A DNA stretch of 64,000 nt from QHXM01 sp032160705 (GTDB lineage: Bacteria; Acidobacteriota; Blastocatellia; Pyrinomonadales; Pyrinomonadaceae). Numbering within the stretch: the stretch's first letter is position 1; each line of letters opens with the position of its first letter. Position numbers and translations under genes: made by a program. The DNA lies in contig JAVHVE010000002.1 in NCBI GenBank assembly GCA_032160705.1, positions 69,118 through 133,117 of the forward strand, read 5' to 3'. This document shows positions 42,142 through 50,221 of this stretch, piece after piece. Below the pieces are notes generated by a model, which searched no databases, had not been told where the DNA came from, and saw only the letters and a program-made list of their open reading frames with translations.

Positions 42142-42564
42142 ACGGATCCCCGAAGGCTCACAGCACGCAATCCGCGCTGCATACAGTTTGGTTCAGACCA
42201 TTTGAAAGAGGGCAAATTTAACTCTTGCACGAGGACAACATCCTCATGGCGCGACGCCTTGCCCAAGCATGACTTCCCTTTCCCTACAACACTAGGCCGC
42301 AATAGCTTTAGGCTACATATCGTGCCGGGTTACAGACTTATATACAACATTTTGTAGAAAGTCTAGTGGCTAGTTTTTAATATATCGGGCAAGTTATGGG
42401 AGTAATCAGGGGTGAGAATGTGAGGGGAACTGTAGGGGCAGGGCTTGCCCCTGCCCGTCTTCACTCGATAACACGCGGGCAGAGGACTTGTCCCTGCCCC
42501 TACATAAACAATCCATGCACTCCATTGAAATTGCTCTAGAGGATGCGCGGAAGATAAACATTTC
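42142..42564. other. 423-base gap with palindrome element 4
   Basis: No gene is credible. The part near 42300-42400 is AT-rich and may hold the promoter for the minus-strand gene ending at 41137. Element 4: the arm GTAGGGGCAGGG (42432-42443) faces CCCTGCCCCTAC (42492-42503), with the nested palindrome GGGGCAGGGCTTGCCCCTGCCC beginning at 42435. Confidence 0.6.
42432..42503. repeat. Concentric palindrome element 4
   Basis: The outer 12-base arms are perfect; CGGGCAG (42476-42482) mirrors CTGCCCG (42451-42457), giving a second inner stem; GGGGCAGGGC-TT-GCCCCTGCCC is nested on the left. Same plan as elements 1-3, with a different sequence. Confidence 0.75.
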
Positions 42565-43887
42565 TCAGGGTCGCCTGCTGCCCGCGCGGATAGTCAATTC
42601 CGTTCCGTTCCTCAGTTCGAGGTCATCGCGTCCCTGAATGTAAACAGAGCCAGCGCCGACACCAGCGCCAACGCCAGCGCCGATGGCCGCTCCCTTCCCG
42701 CCACCGGCAATCGCGCCGATGATTGCGCCGACCGCCGCGCCAATCGCCGCCCGCTGTGCAGTGCGATTCGTCCGGTTATCTCTCTCCTCGACAGTCGTAG
42801 CGCCTTCCGTGTCCACACGCACATCTTCACCGTCCACCGGCTGCACGCTTTCGATGAATCCGGCCATCCCTGCCGTGCGTCCGTCGCGCAGGCGTATCTG
42901 CCGGAAGTCGAGCGTCATTTGAGCGCGCCCCGAAAAAGGCCCGGAGCGATCAACTCGCGAAACATTTCCTTCAATGGTCGCTCCCTCATACTGCGCCGGT
43001 GCGCGAACTGTCATCGTGAAGGGATCGCCTTCCTGCGATTCAGCCGTGCTGAGATTATTGTTGAGGACAGCCACGAATTGCGTCCCTTCAGGAACGGTCA
43101 AAGCGTAAGTCTCATTGCGCCTCTCCGGGGCGGGAGGCGCGGGTTGAGGTTGCGGCGGCGGGTCGCGTCTGACGATCACAGGCGGTGCAGGCCGCTCGCT
43201 ATTTCTGCTGCTGCCATTCGGTGAAGATCGCGGGATATTCCTGGCAGCGGTGGTTCGCTCTGCCTCCGGCTCACCATAGACGCTCCACCGCGCGACGTTG
43301 GAAATCTTGTCATAGATGCTCTGGACGATGACCGGCTGGCCGATCTCTTGAGAGAAGATGCGGCGCGTCACGCGCAGGCGGCGACCCTGATCAATCGGAG
43401 AAAAGGTGACGCTAAATTCGTCATCGCGGCTGCCGCCGGAGCTGACCATCAGATCATCGCCCTGAAGCACCGCACGGGTTCGTACCGTGTGGCCGTCCCT
43501 GGCGGGTTCTGTGCGCTCGCGCCCATCGGCCTCGAAAGTAATGCGCGGGGCGCGCGTCGAGGCAATGCTGACAACAGCCCCGTGTCGCTCCAGGGTAATC
43601 TTGTCCGGCGAGGTGAGACGACCGACCAGCTCATCAAACTTATCTTGATCCACGTCGAACGCATACGCGCTGAACGCGCGTTCGGCGGCGGTTTGCGGGT
43701 TATCGCTGTTGGCGACATCGAGACGGTAGACGCCCGTGAGACGAGACTCGCCAGCGTTGTTCGTCTGGCGACTGGCTGCGGGCGGCGGCTGGCGACGCCT
43801 CTGCGGCTGCTGTCCCTGTACAGTCAGGCTCATGCTGGCAAGCGCGACTACAAGCATTGCCGCGAGAATGCTTCTCAATCTCTTCAT
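42565..43887 (-). CDS. Exported protein with C-terminal glycine zipper
   Basis: A 440-residue protein with signal peptide (LRSILAAMLVVALASMSLTVQGQ), a Pro/Arg/Gln linker, a beta-rich N-terminal domain (about 48-210, TGVYRLDVANSDN...), a Pro-rich stretch (about 225-265), a second beta domain (LTVPEGTQFVAVLNNNLSTAESQEGDPFTM in outline) and a glycine zipper near the end (AAIGAAVGAIIGAIAGGGKG). The zipper suggests membrane association. The same plan (beta domain with cost-of-removal motif plus zipper) is common in Acidobacteriota. The function is unknown. Confidence 0.75.
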   Translation of the reverse strand: MKRLRSILAAMLVVALASMSLTVQGQQPQRRRQPPPAASRQTNNAGESRLTGVYRLDVANSDNPQTAAERAFSAYAFDVDQDKFDELVGRLTSPDKITLERHGAVVSIASTRAPRITFEADGRERTEPARDGHTVRTRAVLQGDDLMVSSGGSRDDEFSVTFSPIDQGRRLRVTRRIFSQEIGQPVIVQSIYDKISNVARWSVYGEPEAERTTAARNIPRSSPNGSSRNSERPAPPVIVRRDPPPQPQPAPPAPERRNETYALTVPEGTQFVAVLNNNLSTAESQEGDPFTMTVRAPAQYEGATIEGNVSRVDRSGPFSGRAQMTLDFRQIRLRDGRTAGMAGFIESVQPVDGEDVRVDTEGATTVEERDNRTNRTAQRAAIGAAVGAIIGAIAGGGKGAAIGAGVGAGVGAGSVYIQGRDDLELRNGTELTIRAGSRRP

Positions 43888-44129
43888 TGACTCTTCCCTC
43901 CGAGAGACAATCGATCTGCCCCAGCTTCTACAATCCGGCGCAGCACGGCGAGAATAAGAGCCGTACTACGCATCGTATTTTGTCACAGGGGGATTATCTT
44001 TTTGACTACAGGGAGAGGCGCATCTGGATCGAGTGAAGATTAAAACGTCCGGGTTTATTATGCAAGCCGGAAAACACTGAAGGACACACGGGCGCGCTCG
44101 AGCGCAACAGCCGGGGCACAATTTATCAA

Positions 44130-44540
44130 TCACGATTTACGTTTGACGACTCCTTCCCCTCTTTCCTCTCTCATTTCTCGCATCAGAAAATAGTTGAGCG
44201 CGGTGCGGATCACGGCGATTGCGCCGAGCTTGCCGATCTGATCCCAGCTTGGGGCGATGGCGGTTGAGAGAATGTCTGCGCCAAGTTGAAATTCGAGTGC
44301 GAGAGCCAGAAAGCGCGCCAGCGTGAGACGCACGCGGTTGAAGTTTTCCAGTTGCGGCGGAACCAGCGCACGAAAAAACTGATACCCTGCCGCAACGACT
44401 CCTAAGCCGATAATCACCGCGCCGGTGGTTTCGACGATCAGCCGCAGCCATTGCACAGCATTGATGATCGAGCCTTCAACAAATCCTTCGTGCGGGGCCT
44501 GGATGAGATTGTTGGCACTCTCCAGCACAAAATTAAGCAT
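44130..44540 (-). CDS. DUF1622 family membrane protein
   Basis: A 136-residue integral membrane protein with two or three membrane helices (ETTGAVIIGLGVVAAGYQFF, LTLARFLALALEFQLGADIL). The arrangement and RLTLARFLALALEFQL match DUF1622 proteins. The C terminus is basic and charged (REMREERGEGVVKRKS). The function of this family is unknown. The gene stands alone between spacers. Confidence 0.85.
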   Translation of the reverse strand: MLNFVLESANNLIQAPHEGFVEGSIINAVQWLRLIVETTGAVIIGLGVVAAGYQFFRALVPPQLENFNRVRLTLARFLALALEFQLGADILSTAIAPSWDQIGKLGAIAVIRTALNYFLMREMREERGEGVVKRKS

Positions 44541-44591
44541 GATGAGGCCAAGCTTAGAAGAACTGCGAATTTTATGCTAGAGAAAAAGAGA

Positions 44592-44656
44592 GCGCAGGGA
44601 ATTATCACCGAGAGAGCTAAAACTTAGGCCGCTCTCTCGGTGACAATTCCCTGCGC
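44592..44656. terminator. Very long hairpin between minus-strand genes
   Basis: Arms 44592-44617 and 44631-44656 pair over 26 bases with one mismatch, around a 13-base loop. It lies upstream of the DUF1622 gene and downstream of the small basic protein gene, so it could terminate the latter. No long T run follows on the minus strand, so a regulatory role is also possible. Confidence 0.7.
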
Positions 44657-44690
44657 ATCTGAAATAAGATAGCTCGCAAAAGCCAGAGTT

Positions 44691-44900
44691 TTAGTGGGTG
44701 CTATGCTGAGCGGTCTTCACCTTCGCGCGCCTGACAACTCTCTTGGCGACGCGCCTTTTATTCTTCCTCTTACTCGAACTCGTGGTTGACCCGCCCGCGC
44801 CGTTGCCAGCGCCGTTAGCGAAGACCAGGCCGGACGCGCCCAAAGAGAGGGCGAGGGATAAGGCGACGACTTTAACCGCCTTCAAGAATGTAGATTTCAT
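44691..44900 (-). CDS. Small exported basic protein
   Basis: A 69-residue protein with signal peptide (VKVVALSLALSLGASGLVFA), a short Gly/Asn/Ser linker and a very basic tail (KRKNKRRVAKRVVRRAKVK). The tail could bind polyanions such as nucleic acid or lipid phosphate. AGGAGCTTTTCG lies before the ATG on the minus strand (complement of CGAAAAGCTCCT). No family is recognised. Confidence 0.65.
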   Translation of the reverse strand: MKSTFLKAVKVVALSLALSLGASGLVFANGAGNGAGGSTTSSSKRKNKRRVAKRVVRRAKVKTAQHSTH

Positions 44901-45084
44901 CGAAAAGCTCCTTCGTTATTGTTAAGGGGAAACGTATTTTTTTTGTGAACTCACAGCAAACTTTAATTGCTGAAAGATAATGACCGGCAAAGCGTTTAGA
45001 CGCGCATCAGAGATGCGCCAGCCTTTCGGCCTTTGCCAGTCCAGCATTAGAAGCCTATGCCGAACCCGGCCAGCAAGTCAACAG

Positions 45085-46554
45085 CTACAAAAGCGCCTCG
45101 TTAATCTCTAGCGCCGCGCGGTGTCCTGATTGAATCGCTCCCTGCATCCAGCCGGGCCAACTGGACGTGTGCTCGCCCGCAAAGTGGATGCGACCTTCAG
45201 GCCGCGCGATGTGCGGCAGAAGGTCTGACATCTGTCCCGGCTTAAACCAGGCATAAGCGCCACGCGCCCACCTGTCTTCATCCCAGCAGACGGACGTGCC
45301 GCCTTCAAAGTTTTTGCGAATCGCAGGGTAAACCTTCTCCACCTCATTGAGCGTGAAACTGAGACGCTCCGTCTCTGTCATCTCCGTCACGCGCCGCGCC
45401 TGCTCGCCCGCCATGTAGGCGTCGAGGATGCCGCGCGTGCCTCGCTGGCTGAGCGTTGAATTAACAATCGCCATGATGGGCAGGTCTGTGTAAGCGGAGA
45501 CGCCAAGTCCTTCGCCTGTCCAGAATTCTCTTCTCGACTGCAAATAGACCCGCGCGGCGGAAGTGTACGGCAATTCCCTGATTGCTCGCTGCTTCGCAAC
45601 TGAAAACGGCGGGGAGACTTCCATCTCCTTGAGAATGGAGAATGGGAGTGTGCAGATCAGATACTCGGCAGCGATTGTTTCGTGAGCGCCCGCTTGCAAG
45701 TAAGTCGCGCGCACACCGCGCGCCTCATGTTCGATCCTGACAACGGGCGAGCCGTAGCGAATCTTCGACGCGAGCCTTGCGGCCAGAGCCGCGGGCAACA
45801 AATCCGTTCCGCCTCTGACTGTGTACAACTGCCCGGAGTTCAGATTGAGCGCAGCCTCTCTGAGCACCATCAACGCGGATACCCTGTCAACGCCGTCTCC
45901 AGTCAAATCCGCGTCATTCAACCTGAGCAACCGCACGGCCTCAGCGGAAGCACCCTGCTGGCGAAGAAATTCCGCGTAAGTCATCCGGTCATACTTTTTC
46001 AACTTCTCCGGCGGCCAATTCATTGCTGCCGCATCGCCCATCTCTTGCACGACAGGGATGACGTATTTATCCGTCATCCCGCCGAGTCCCAGTCTCTTTT
46101 CTTCCGGCGACAAATCGAGCGGCCAAGTTGTCTCGCGTGCCTGATTGGGGCTGATTCGTTTTCCGCGAAGATAGTAAACAGGCAGGCGCTGCCTTGTTGG
46201 AACAGCAATGAGCGGAAGGCGAAAGAGCCTGATGTATTGCATCACCAGGTCGTGAGACTCTGGGATGAACATCGCGCCCGCTTCGGCGTGCAGGCCGTCG
46301 GCGAAAGGCGCACGCAGGGTATGAACGCGCCCCCCTGCGCGCGTTCGGGCTTCGAGAATCGTCACGTCATGCCCGGCGCGCGTCAGTTGATAAGCAGCAG
46401 ACAGCCCTGCCAGTCCTGCTCCGAGAATGACAATTCTCTTCCGGCGAGAAAGCGCTCCTTCCAAGTTCTCGCCCGCCGCCCGCGTTTTAAGCCGCGAGGC
46501 AGAAAGCGCGGCAAGAGCCAGGGCGCTTTCGGTTAAGAATTCCCTGCGTCTCAT
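45085..46554 (-). CDS. Flavin-containing amine oxidase
   Basis: A 489-residue FAD-dependent oxidase of the monoamine-oxidase family, oxidising primary or other amines with O2. The N terminus MRRREFLTESALALAALSA looks like a twin-arginine signal, so it is probably exported folded with FAD. The dinucleotide motif GAGLAG (45-50) is followed by ILEARTRAGGRVHT; the C-terminal FAD motif is RIHFAGEHTSSWPGWMQGAIQSG, described here by HFAGEHTS and PGWMQGA. The substrate is unknown; neighbours give no clue. The length is usual. Confidence 0.92.
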   Translation of the reverse strand: MRRREFLTESALALAALSASRLKTRAAGENLEGALSRRKRIVILGAGLAGLSAAYQLTRAGHDVTILEARTRAGGRVHTLRAPFADGLHAEAGAMFIPESHDLVMQYIRLFRLPLIAVPTRQRLPVYYLRGKRISPNQARETTWPLDLSPEEKRLGLGGMTDKYVIPVVQEMGDAAAMNWPPEKLKKYDRMTYAEFLRQQGASAEAVRLLRLNDADLTGDGVDRVSALMVLREAALNLNSGQLYTVRGGTDLLPAALAARLASKIRYGSPVVRIEHEARGVRATYLQAGAHETIAAEYLICTLPFSILKEMEVSPPFSVAKQRAIRELPYTSAARVYLQSRREFWTGEGLGVSAYTDLPIMAIVNSTLSQRGTRGILDAYMAGEQARRVTEMTETERLSFTLNEVEKVYPAIRKNFEGGTSVCWDEDRWARGAYAWFKPGQMSDLLPHIARPEGRIHFAGEHTSSWPGWMQGAIQSGHRAALEINEALL

Positions 46555-46702
46555 CTTTTGTTTTGAAATCCTGTGAAAAGAGTTCTGATAATGCTTGCGC
46601 GTACCCTTGAAACTAAGTTATCATCCGCCATCCTAAAGAATGCCTCGTCTGGATTCAACGCTTTTCGCAAATGTTTATTGGCTCAATAACAGGAGAAAAT
46701 CA

Positions 46703-47152
46703 ATGAAGATGAAATTGGCGGCACTGCTTGCCGTAATCACGCTCGGGTTGGCAGGCTGCGGCGGGGCCAGCAACAACAGCAATTCGTCCAACTCATCGAA
46801 TGCCGCCAACAAGGCAGGCAACACGACCTCCTCGACCACTGCGCCAAAGGCCGACGAGAACATGGTCAAGGCGCAGGCCAATGCAACCGACGAAGTGGGC
46901 GGCACGAAAGAAGGCTGCAAATGTTCAGCAGCCGGAATGAAGTGCGCGACCAAGCCGGGCGAGAAAGGCTGCTGCGGCGGCAAGGACGGCGCTTGCTCTT
47001 CGATGGTTGATGGCAAGGCCTCTTGCTGCGCGGGTAAAGGCGGCGACGGCGAATCGTGCTGCTCGGCTTCGGGCAAGATGGCGATGGACGACAAGAACGC
47101 CTGTGCCCCCGGAGAGAAACCTGCTGCCGCTCCGGCTGGCAAGAAATCCTGA
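46703..47152 (+). CDS. Cys-rich lipoprotein, possible metal-binding
   Basis: A 149-residue predicted lipoprotein. ATG 46703 is chosen because AGGAGAAAATCA precedes it and the signal (KLAALLAVITLGLAGC) starts there. After a Ser/Asn/Thr linker comes a region with 15 or so Cys in pairs (GCKCSAAGMKCATKPG, GCCGG, ACSSM, SCCAG, SCCSA), interspersed with Gly and Lys. This spacing suggests a metal-binding or disulfide-rich mini domain, reminiscent of metallothionein but not demonstrably so. A strong terminator follows. Confidence 0.8.
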   Translation: MKMKLAALLAVITLGLAGCGGASNNSNSSNSSNAANKAGNTTSSTTAPKADENMVKAQANATDEVGGTKEGCKCSAAGMKCATKPGEKGCCGGKDGACSSMVDGKASCCAGKGGDGESCCSASGKMAMDDKNACAPGEKPAAAPAGKKS

Positions 47153-47194
47153 AGCGCTTCTCTTCAGCACTCGACAATTCTTAGATTAAAACGG

Positions 47195-47232
47195 ACGGGC
47201 GACCTTCGTGCGCATGAAGGTCGCCCGTTTTT
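47195..47232 (+). terminator. Rho-independent terminator
   Basis: ACGGGCGACCTTC (47195-47207) pairs with GAAGGTCGCCCGT (47216-47228) around an 8-base loop; TTTTTC follows. It ends the Cys-rich lipoprotein gene. Confidence 0.92.
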
Positions 47233-47412
47233 CTTGCGTCTGGTCAAATAACTGATTTACTATACGACCGCTTTAGTCACCTTATCTCTTTCTTCATGCT
47301 TTAACGCCGGGCAAGCTCTCTGGTAACAAGCTGCCTGCTTTTAGATTCGCTGCGAAGCAATCAAAGTTCTGTCAGGCGGACTGACCTTATTCCTACGGGA
47401 GGGATGATAACT

Positions 47413-47925
47413 ATGAAGAGACTTACAGTGCTCTTTGCGGGCGTGACGCTCGCTTTGCTGACGTTCGGGTGCGGCAGCAACACGACCAACAACGCGGGCG
47501 GCACAAACTCCAACGTCATCGTCGTCAACCACAATGCCAACGCGAATGCTAACGCCAACACCAATGCCAACGCCAACAGGGGCGCATATAACGCCAACAT
47601 CAGCCAGGAAGATTACGATAAACAGAAAGATACTTTCGGGCAGAAGGCGAAAGACCTTGGCGACAAGATTGGATCGGGTCTGACAGACGGCTGGCTCTGG
47701 GTGAAGGTACGCGGCGCGCTGCTGGCTGCCGACGACTTGGAAGAATCCGGCATCAACGTTGATGTCAACAACGGCCTCATCACCCTGCGCGGGACAGTTC
47801 CCAGCCAGGATCAGGTGAAGAAAGCAGACGCAGCGGTGAAAGGCATGAGTGGCAGTAAAGGCGTTCAGAACCAGATCAAAGTTTCGGCTGGCGGCAATGC
47901 AAACGCCAACAAGGCGAAAAAGTAG
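47413..47925 (+). CDS. BON-domain lipoprotein
   Basis: A 170-residue predicted lipoprotein. ATG 47413 is preferred over 47404 because GGGAGG then has proper spacing. Signal KRLTVLFAGVTLALLTFGC; an Asn/Ala-rich repeat (NANANANTNANANR) links to one BON domain (about 95-160; LWVKVRGALLAADDL, GINVDVNNGLITLRGTVPS, GVQNQIKV), which in other bacteria binds phospholipid or the cell envelope. It probably sits at the outer membrane. A hairpin (47966-47998) follows the stop. Confidence 0.88.
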   Translation: MKRLTVLFAGVTLALLTFGCGSNTTNNAGGTNSNVIVVNHNANANANANTNANANRGAYNANISQEDYDKQKDTFGQKAKDLGDKIGSGLTDGWLWVKVRGALLAADDLEESGINVDVNNGLITLRGTVPSQDQVKKADAAVKGMSGSKGVQNQIKVSAGGNANANKAKK

Positions 47926-47965
47926 CCGCACGTCGAATCATGCACAAGCCGGAGTTTTCCCAACG

Positions 47966-47998
47966 AAGGGGCGAGAGGTTTTCAAACCTTCGCCCCTT
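47966..47998 (+). terminator. Hairpin after the BON gene, ending just before the next start
   Basis: AAGGGGCGAGAGGTTT (47966-47981) pairs with AAACCTTCGCCCCTT (47984-47998) with a one-base bulge. The next ATG is at 48001, so it could also cover that start. Confidence 0.6.
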
Positions 47999-48000
47999 TA

Positions 48001-50073
48001 ATGTTTGAAGCGATGAAACAACCCGAAACGTCTATGCGAAATCGTCACCTGCGAATCATCTGCGCGCTCGTCGCTCTCTTCACTCTCGTCACGGACTTTG
48101 CGCCTGCGGCTCTGGCGCAGCGCAATGCCATAGAGACCTACGCCATCACCAACGCGCGTATCGTTCCCGTCTCCGGCGCTGTCATCGAGCGGGGAACAAT
48201 CGTCATCCGCAACGGTCTGATCGCGGCTGTCGGCTCGCAACTCATCGCGCCCGCAGATGCGCGAGTGATTGACGGCACGGGGCTGACCGTTTATCCGGGA
48301 TTGATTGACGCCAATACCACGCTCGGCATCCCGCAACCGTCCGCGTCTCCAACCACAGGAGAGAGACGCGGCGGCGGCGCTGCTCCCACACCTGCTGCGC
48401 CGTTGCTGGCTGCGGCTGCCTTTCCAGCGAACACACCGCAGCCCCCCGGACTTCAACCCGAAACACTCGCGGTTGATTTAATCCAACCCGGCGGCGCGCA
48501 GATCGAAGCGGCGAGAAACGCAGGCATTACGTCTGCGCTCGTCGCACCGCGCGAAGGTGTTTTTATAGGTCAGTCATCTTTCATCAACCTGGCGGGTGAA
48601 ACCTCGCAGCAGATGATCGTGCGCTCGCCAGTCGCCTTGCACGTCGGCTTCACGCCGTTTCGCGGCGGCCAGTATCCCGCATCGCTGATGGGCGTCTTCT
48701 CGACGCTCAGGCAGATGCTGCTCGACGCCGGGCGTCTGCGCGAAGCCAATCTGATTTACGCGCGTTCGCCTAAGGGATTGCGTCGCCCGGAACAGGACAA
48801 GTCTCTGCTCGCGCTTCAGCCCGTGCTGGCGCGTGAGCTGCCCATCATCATGCACGTCAATACAGAGCGCGAAATCGTGCGTGCGCTCGACCTGGCGCAG
48901 GAATTCAACCTGCGCGTCATCATCAGTGGAGGCGCGGAGAGTTGGAAACTAACGAATCGCCTCGCGGGCGTGCCCGTGCTGCTGTCGCTCAACTTCCCGA
49001 AGCGCACGACCGCGCAAGTGCCGGAAGCTGATCCTGACCCGTTGCGCGTGCTTCGTGAGCGCGTTGAAGCACCCAAGACTGCCGGGCGTCTCGCAGCCGC
49101 GCGCATTCGCTTCGCATTTCAATCCGGCGCGATGACGAACCATTCGGACTATCTCGCCAACGCGGCCAAAGCAGTCGAACAGGGGCTCGCGCGAGAAGAA
49201 GCGTTGCGCGCTCTGACCATCAACGCAGCGGAGATTCTCGGCGTCGCTGACCGTCTCGGCACAATCGAAGTCGGCAAGATTGCGAATCTGACCGTCATGC
49301 GCGGCGACATTTTTGATCGCAATGCGCGCGTCACTCACGTCTTCATTGACGGGCAGCCCGTTGACTTGAAGCCCGCCGCGCCCGCCGCTTCAGGCGCTGA
49401 TGGACTAGCGTCGGGAACATGGACGCTCAACGTCAATCTGGGCGAGGGCGATCAATCCGTGACGCTCGTTCTGCAACAGGAGGGCGAGACGCTGCGCGGC
49501 TCTCTCCAAGGCGCGCTCGGCTCAGCCCAAATCGCCAACGCATCTCTGAGCCCCAATGGTGAGTTGCGCTTCACCGTCCCTGTCACTGTAGGCGGCCAAA
49601 CCACCGAAGCGACTTTCACGGGCACGATCACGGGCAACCAGATGCGAGGCACGGCGCAAACGGTCGGAGGCGCGCCCGGCACGTTCACGGGCACGCGCCC
49701 CGGCGCTGCACCTGCTGCAACACCTTCGCGCACCCCGTCCAACCCACAACCCTTGACGCCGCCTGCGAATAACAACACGAATCTTTCAGGCACCTGGACG
49801 CTCTCGCTGATGATCGGCTCGCGCAGCGCGCCCGGAACGCTGACGCTCAACCAGCAAGGCTCGAATCTTTCAGGTACGATGCAAAGTGCTTTCGGCACAA
49901 CCGAACTCAGCAACGGCTCAACCGGCGCGGACGGTTTTAGTTTCACCACCTCCGCGATTGTTGAAGGCCGCACCGTCGAGATGACCATCAAGGGAACAAC
50001 CACCGGCAATCAGATTAACGGCACGATAACTTCCGAAATCGGCTCGACCACGTTCACGGGGAGAAAGCCGTGA
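48001..50073 (+). CDS. Exported amidohydrolase-like protein with C-terminal lipocalin-like repeats
   Basis: A 690-residue exported protein. Start choice is open: ATG 48001 (used here) or ATG 48034 (MRNRHLRIICALVALFTLV), which puts the signal peptide at the terminus; neither has a clear ribosome site. Residues about 45-460 have the amidohydrolase barrel pattern (TVYPGLIDANTTLGI, ADRLGTIEVGKIANLTVM), but the HxH metal motif after the PGxID segment is absent. The last 220 residues are two repeats of a beta unit opening SGTWTL and ending FTGTR/FTGRKP. It is the first of three tandem amidohydrolase genes. The substrate is unknown. Confidence 0.75.
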   Translation: MFEAMKQPETSMRNRHLRIICALVALFTLVTDFAPAALAQRNAIETYAITNARIVPVSGAVIERGTIVIRNGLIAAVGSQLIAPADARVIDGTGLTVYPGLIDANTTLGIPQPSASPTTGERRGGGAAPTPAAPLLAAAAFPANTPQPPGLQPETLAVDLIQPGGAQIEAARNAGITSALVAPREGVFIGQSSFINLAGETSQQMIVRSPVALHVGFTPFRGGQYPASLMGVFSTLRQMLLDAGRLREANLIYARSPKGLRRPEQDKSLLALQPVLARELPIIMHVNTEREIVRALDLAQEFNLRVIISGGAESWKLTNRLAGVPVLLSLNFPKRTTAQVPEADPDPLRVLRERVEAPKTAGRLAAARIRFAFQSGAMTNHSDYLANAAKAVEQGLAREEALRALTINAAEILGVADRLGTIEVGKIANLTVMRGDIFDRNARVTHVFIDGQPVDLKPAAPAASGADGLASGTWTLNVNLGEGDQSVTLVLQQEGETLRGSLQGALGSAQIANASLSPNGELRFTVPVTVGGQTTEATFTGTITGNQMRGTAQTVGGAPGTFTGTRPGAAPAATPSRTPSNPQPLTPPANNNTNLSGTWTLSLMIGSRSAPGTLTLNQQGSNLSGTMQSAFGTTELSNGSTGADGFSFTTSAIVEGRTVEMTIKGTTTGNQINGTITSEIGSTTFTGRKP

Positions 50074-50212
50074 CGGGTGACAGGAGAAGACGAGTTTCCA
50101 GTTTTGAGTTTTCAGTTTTCAGCAAAGACTCGGTTGCTTTTTCTGAAAACTGAAAACCGAAAACTGAAAACTGTTAACTGTTCTTGTCACTTGTAACCCG
50201 TCACGGCTTTTG
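50074..50212. repeat. Heptamer inverted array G (GTGAC units around CAGTTTT units)
   Basis: Two families are nested: outer GTGACGGGTGACAGG (50070-50084) faces CACTTGTAACCCGTCACGG (50188-50206), and inner GTTTTCAGTTTTCAG faces CTGAAAACTGAAAACC and AACTGAAAACTG. The inner loop AGCAAAGACTCGGTTGCTTTTTCTG is close to that of array D. The upstream TGA is part of the outer units. Confidence 0.85.
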
Positions 50213-50221
50213 GAGATAATG

